Below are positions 6,091 to 7,315 of a DNA stretch of 7,315 nt, one piece after another; position 1 is the stretch's first letter, and each line of letters starts with the position of its first letter. Below the pieces are notes generated by a model. It saw nothing but the letters and a program-made list of their open reading frames with translations, was not told the DNA's origin and did no database searches. The DNA lies in assembly GCA_030040815.1 (NCBI GenBank), contig JASHSZ010000299.1, positions 1 through 7,315 on the forward strand, read 5' to 3'. The position numbers were made by a program, and so were the translations under genes. Source of the DNA: Streptosporangiaceae bacterium (lineage in GTDB: Bacteria; Actinomycetota; Actinomycetes; Streptosporangiales; Streptosporangiaceae).

Positions 6091-7174
6091 TCCCGGCTAG
6101 CTGGGTTACCGTCGCGGCCTGGCGCAGGTCCCGGTCGCCGAGCGCGTCGGTGCTGTCGATGAACTGATCGACCGCACCAGTCAGCGGCAGCGACCGCACG
6201 GCCCCGGCACGGATCTGGTCACGCAGCGCGCAGACGAACCGGCCCGCGTCCGGTACCCGGTATGGGCGGTCGTAGAACGTCGGCCGCACTGCCGGGTCCA
6301 GCGGGGCAGTGACGGCGACCGCGTTGTGCAGCCGCGCGACCGACTCGTGAGCCGCGGACAGGTAGTGCTCGCGGTCCTGCCAGGCGGTCGCGGACACCGC
6401 GGCGGACAGCAGCGGCTGCAGTTCGCGGCCGGCCGGCGTCCTGCCGAGGGCGGTGCCCAGCCACTTGCTGTACGGCGGGTAGCGCCGCTGCAGGAGCAGG
6501 GCCAGCCGCATCAGGTCGCGGGCGAGTCGGGCCGTGACCACGATCGAGCCTAGTTCGTCGCCGACCTCGGCGCACCGGCCGGGGAACGGCTCTTCCTGGC
6601 CGATCCGCTGCCACTGGCAGGCCATGACGTACAGCCAGATGTCGTGCGGGTACCAGCTCAGCCGCGCCCGGACCGCACCGAGCCCAGCGCCCGGGCCGGC
6701 GAGGCCGTCGTGAAAGACCGCGCCGCCGGTGACCTCGGCCAGCTTCTGAGTCGGCGCTCCGAGCCAGTCCGCCAGCCCGATCGGCGCGCCGGGGTCAAAG
6801 CCCAGCCATCCGGTCAGCCAGCTGCGCATCCCCGCGACAAGGACATGGTGCGTGGGCCGTCGGCCGGGACGAGCGCCGGATTGCGCGAACACCGTGGGGT
6901 AGCCGCGGAACTCAGCGGGTAGTCGTGCCGCGAGCAGCTCGCCGACCTGCGCGGCAGCGCCAGCGGCGGCCTCGTCGGGCAGGAAGAGCTGCAGCCGCGG
7001 CCCCCAGTCGTGGTCGGTCGACCGCGGCGTGTCGAAGCCGAGTACCTCCGAGCCCGGCCCGATGAGGGCGGCGGTGTGCACCAGGCCGGGGACGTGCGTA
7101 TCGAGCAGCGGTTGAACGACCTCGGCGTAGAACGACCGGGCCAGTTCCAGGCCCGGAATAAACGTCTTGGTCAC
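6056..7174 (-). CDS. DUF4037-type nucleotidyltransferase-like protein
   Basis: A predicted cytoplasmic protein of 372 aa resembling the DUF4037 family, whose N-terminal half looks like a minimal nucleotidyltransferase fold. Visible motifs are IGPGSEVLGFD at 38-48 followed by STDHDWGPR at 52-60, where D54 and D56 would be the metal-binding acidic pair. A helical C-terminal part follows, including YPHDIWLYVMACQWQRIGQ and RRYPPYSKWLG, both typical of the family. Substrate and partners are not known. The start is taken as GTG at 7174, because AAGGTGA lies upstream with a 10-nt spacer; the in-frame TTG at 7210 would add 12 residues (RPARPKGDARP) and lies at or next to the likely transcription start. 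The gene runs opposite to the PBP/acylase cluster, and its last codons overlap the membrane protein gene. I see no functional tie to that cluster. Confidence 0.88.
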   Translation of the reverse strand: MTKTFIPGLELARSFYAEVVQPLLDTHVPGLVHTAALIGPGSEVLGFDTPRSTDHDWGPRLQLFLPDEAAAGAAAQVGELLAARLPAEFRGYPTVFAQSGARPGRRPTHHVLVAGMRSWLTGWLGFDPGAPIGLADWLGAPTQKLAEVTGGAVFHDGLAGPGAGLGAVRARLSWYPHDIWLYVMACQWQRIGQEEPFPGRCAEVGDELGSIVVTARLARDLMRLALLLQRRYPPYSKWLGTALGRTPAGRELQPLLSAAVSATAWQDREHYLSAAHESVARLHNAVAVTAPLDPAVRPTFYDRPYRVPDAGRFVCALRDQIRAGAVRSLPLTGAVDQFIDSTDALGDRDLRQAATVTQLAGISGTDPPPAWA

Positions 7175-7184
7175 GGGCCGAGCG

Positions 7185-7192
7185 TCACCTTT
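7185..7192 (-). promoter_or_regulatory. Shine-Dalgarno site for the DUF4037 gene
   Basis: On the minus strand this reads AAAGGTGA, a good match to the anti-Shine-Dalgarno, ending 10 nt before the GTG at 7174. It favours that GTG over the upstream in-frame TTG at 7210. Confidence 0.6.
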
Positions 7193-7214
7193 CGGTCGCG
7201 CGGGCCGCAACTCA

Positions 7215-7245
7215 ATAAATCGCGTCGACGCGACCCGTCTGTCAT
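7215..7245 (-). promoter_or_regulatory. Candidate promoter of the DUF4037 gene with an embedded palindrome
   Basis: Minus strand: ATGACA (7240-7245, five of six matches to TTGACA) and, after 19 bp, the AT-rich hexamer ATTTAT (7215-7220), in one of the few AT-rich patches in the window. The -10 match is weak and the spacing long. Between them lies the perfect palindrome TCGCGTCGACGCGA (7220-7233), placed where a bound repressor would block RNA polymerase. A start near 7208 would give a leader of about 34 nt. Confidence 0.35.
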
Positions 7246-7267
7246 CGCCGCCGGTTAGCCCGACCCA

Positions 7268-7315
7268 GGCCGGGCCAGCGGAAACGGTCGGCCGGGCCAG
7301 CGGAAACGGCCGGCC
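7268..7315. repeat. 22-bp tandem repeat running off the window edge
   Basis: Two adjacent 22-bp copies at 7268-7289 and 7290-7311 differ only at one base (T7288 versus C7310); each contains GGGCCAGCGGAAACGG. The last four bases (GGCC, 7312-7315) match the start of a third copy, so the array probably continues. A 22-bp unit shifts frame, so it is more likely intergenic than coding. No gene is visible between 7211 and the window end. Confidence 0.85.

Overview
The window is GC-rich throughout, with strong G/C bias at third codon positions, GTG starts and Arg/Ala-rich shadow frames. Together with the protein families present, this points to a chromosomal segment of a high-GC actinomycete (Actinomycetota). 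Genus cannot be fixed from the sequence alone. No tRNA, rRNA, CRISPR array, transposase or phage gene is visible.

Layout: (1) 2-976 (+) is the C-terminal two thirds of an amidase-signature hydrolase; its 5' end lies outside the window. (2) 977-1057 is a short intergenic stretch with a perfect 14-bp palindrome, a second inverted repeat and a TAGGGT hexamer just upstream of the next gene. (3) 1058-2986 (+) encodes a penicillin-binding lipoprotein with an NTF2-like/MecA_N-type N-terminus and a complete SxxK/SxN/KTG transpeptidase domain. (4) 2987-3094 is a G-tract-rich leader with a GGGGG/CCCCC hairpin. (5) 3095-5575 (+) encodes a membrane-anchored Ntn-hydrolase of the penicillin acylase (S45) fold, with several unusual substitutions at normally conserved active-site positions. 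(6) 5572-6090 (+) overlaps it by a GTGA start/stop and encodes a small basic, multi-pass membrane protein. (7) 6056-7174 (-) is a convergent DUF4037-type nucleotidyltransferase-like protein whose 3' end overlaps the membrane protein gene by 35 bp. (8) 7175-7315 holds its candidate promoter with an embedded palindrome, and the start of a 22-bp tandem repeat that runs off the window.

The centre of interest is the run PBP lipoprotein, divergent penicillin-acylase-like hydrolase, translationally coupled membrane protein. The PBP and the hydrolase are both expected to act outside the membrane: one is a lipoprotein that cross-links peptidoglycan, the other an anchored exoplasmic amide hydrolase. 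A shared role in envelope metabolism or beta-lactam/acyl-amide handling is plausible but inferred only from adjacency. The amidase and the DUF4037 gene look like independent neighbours.
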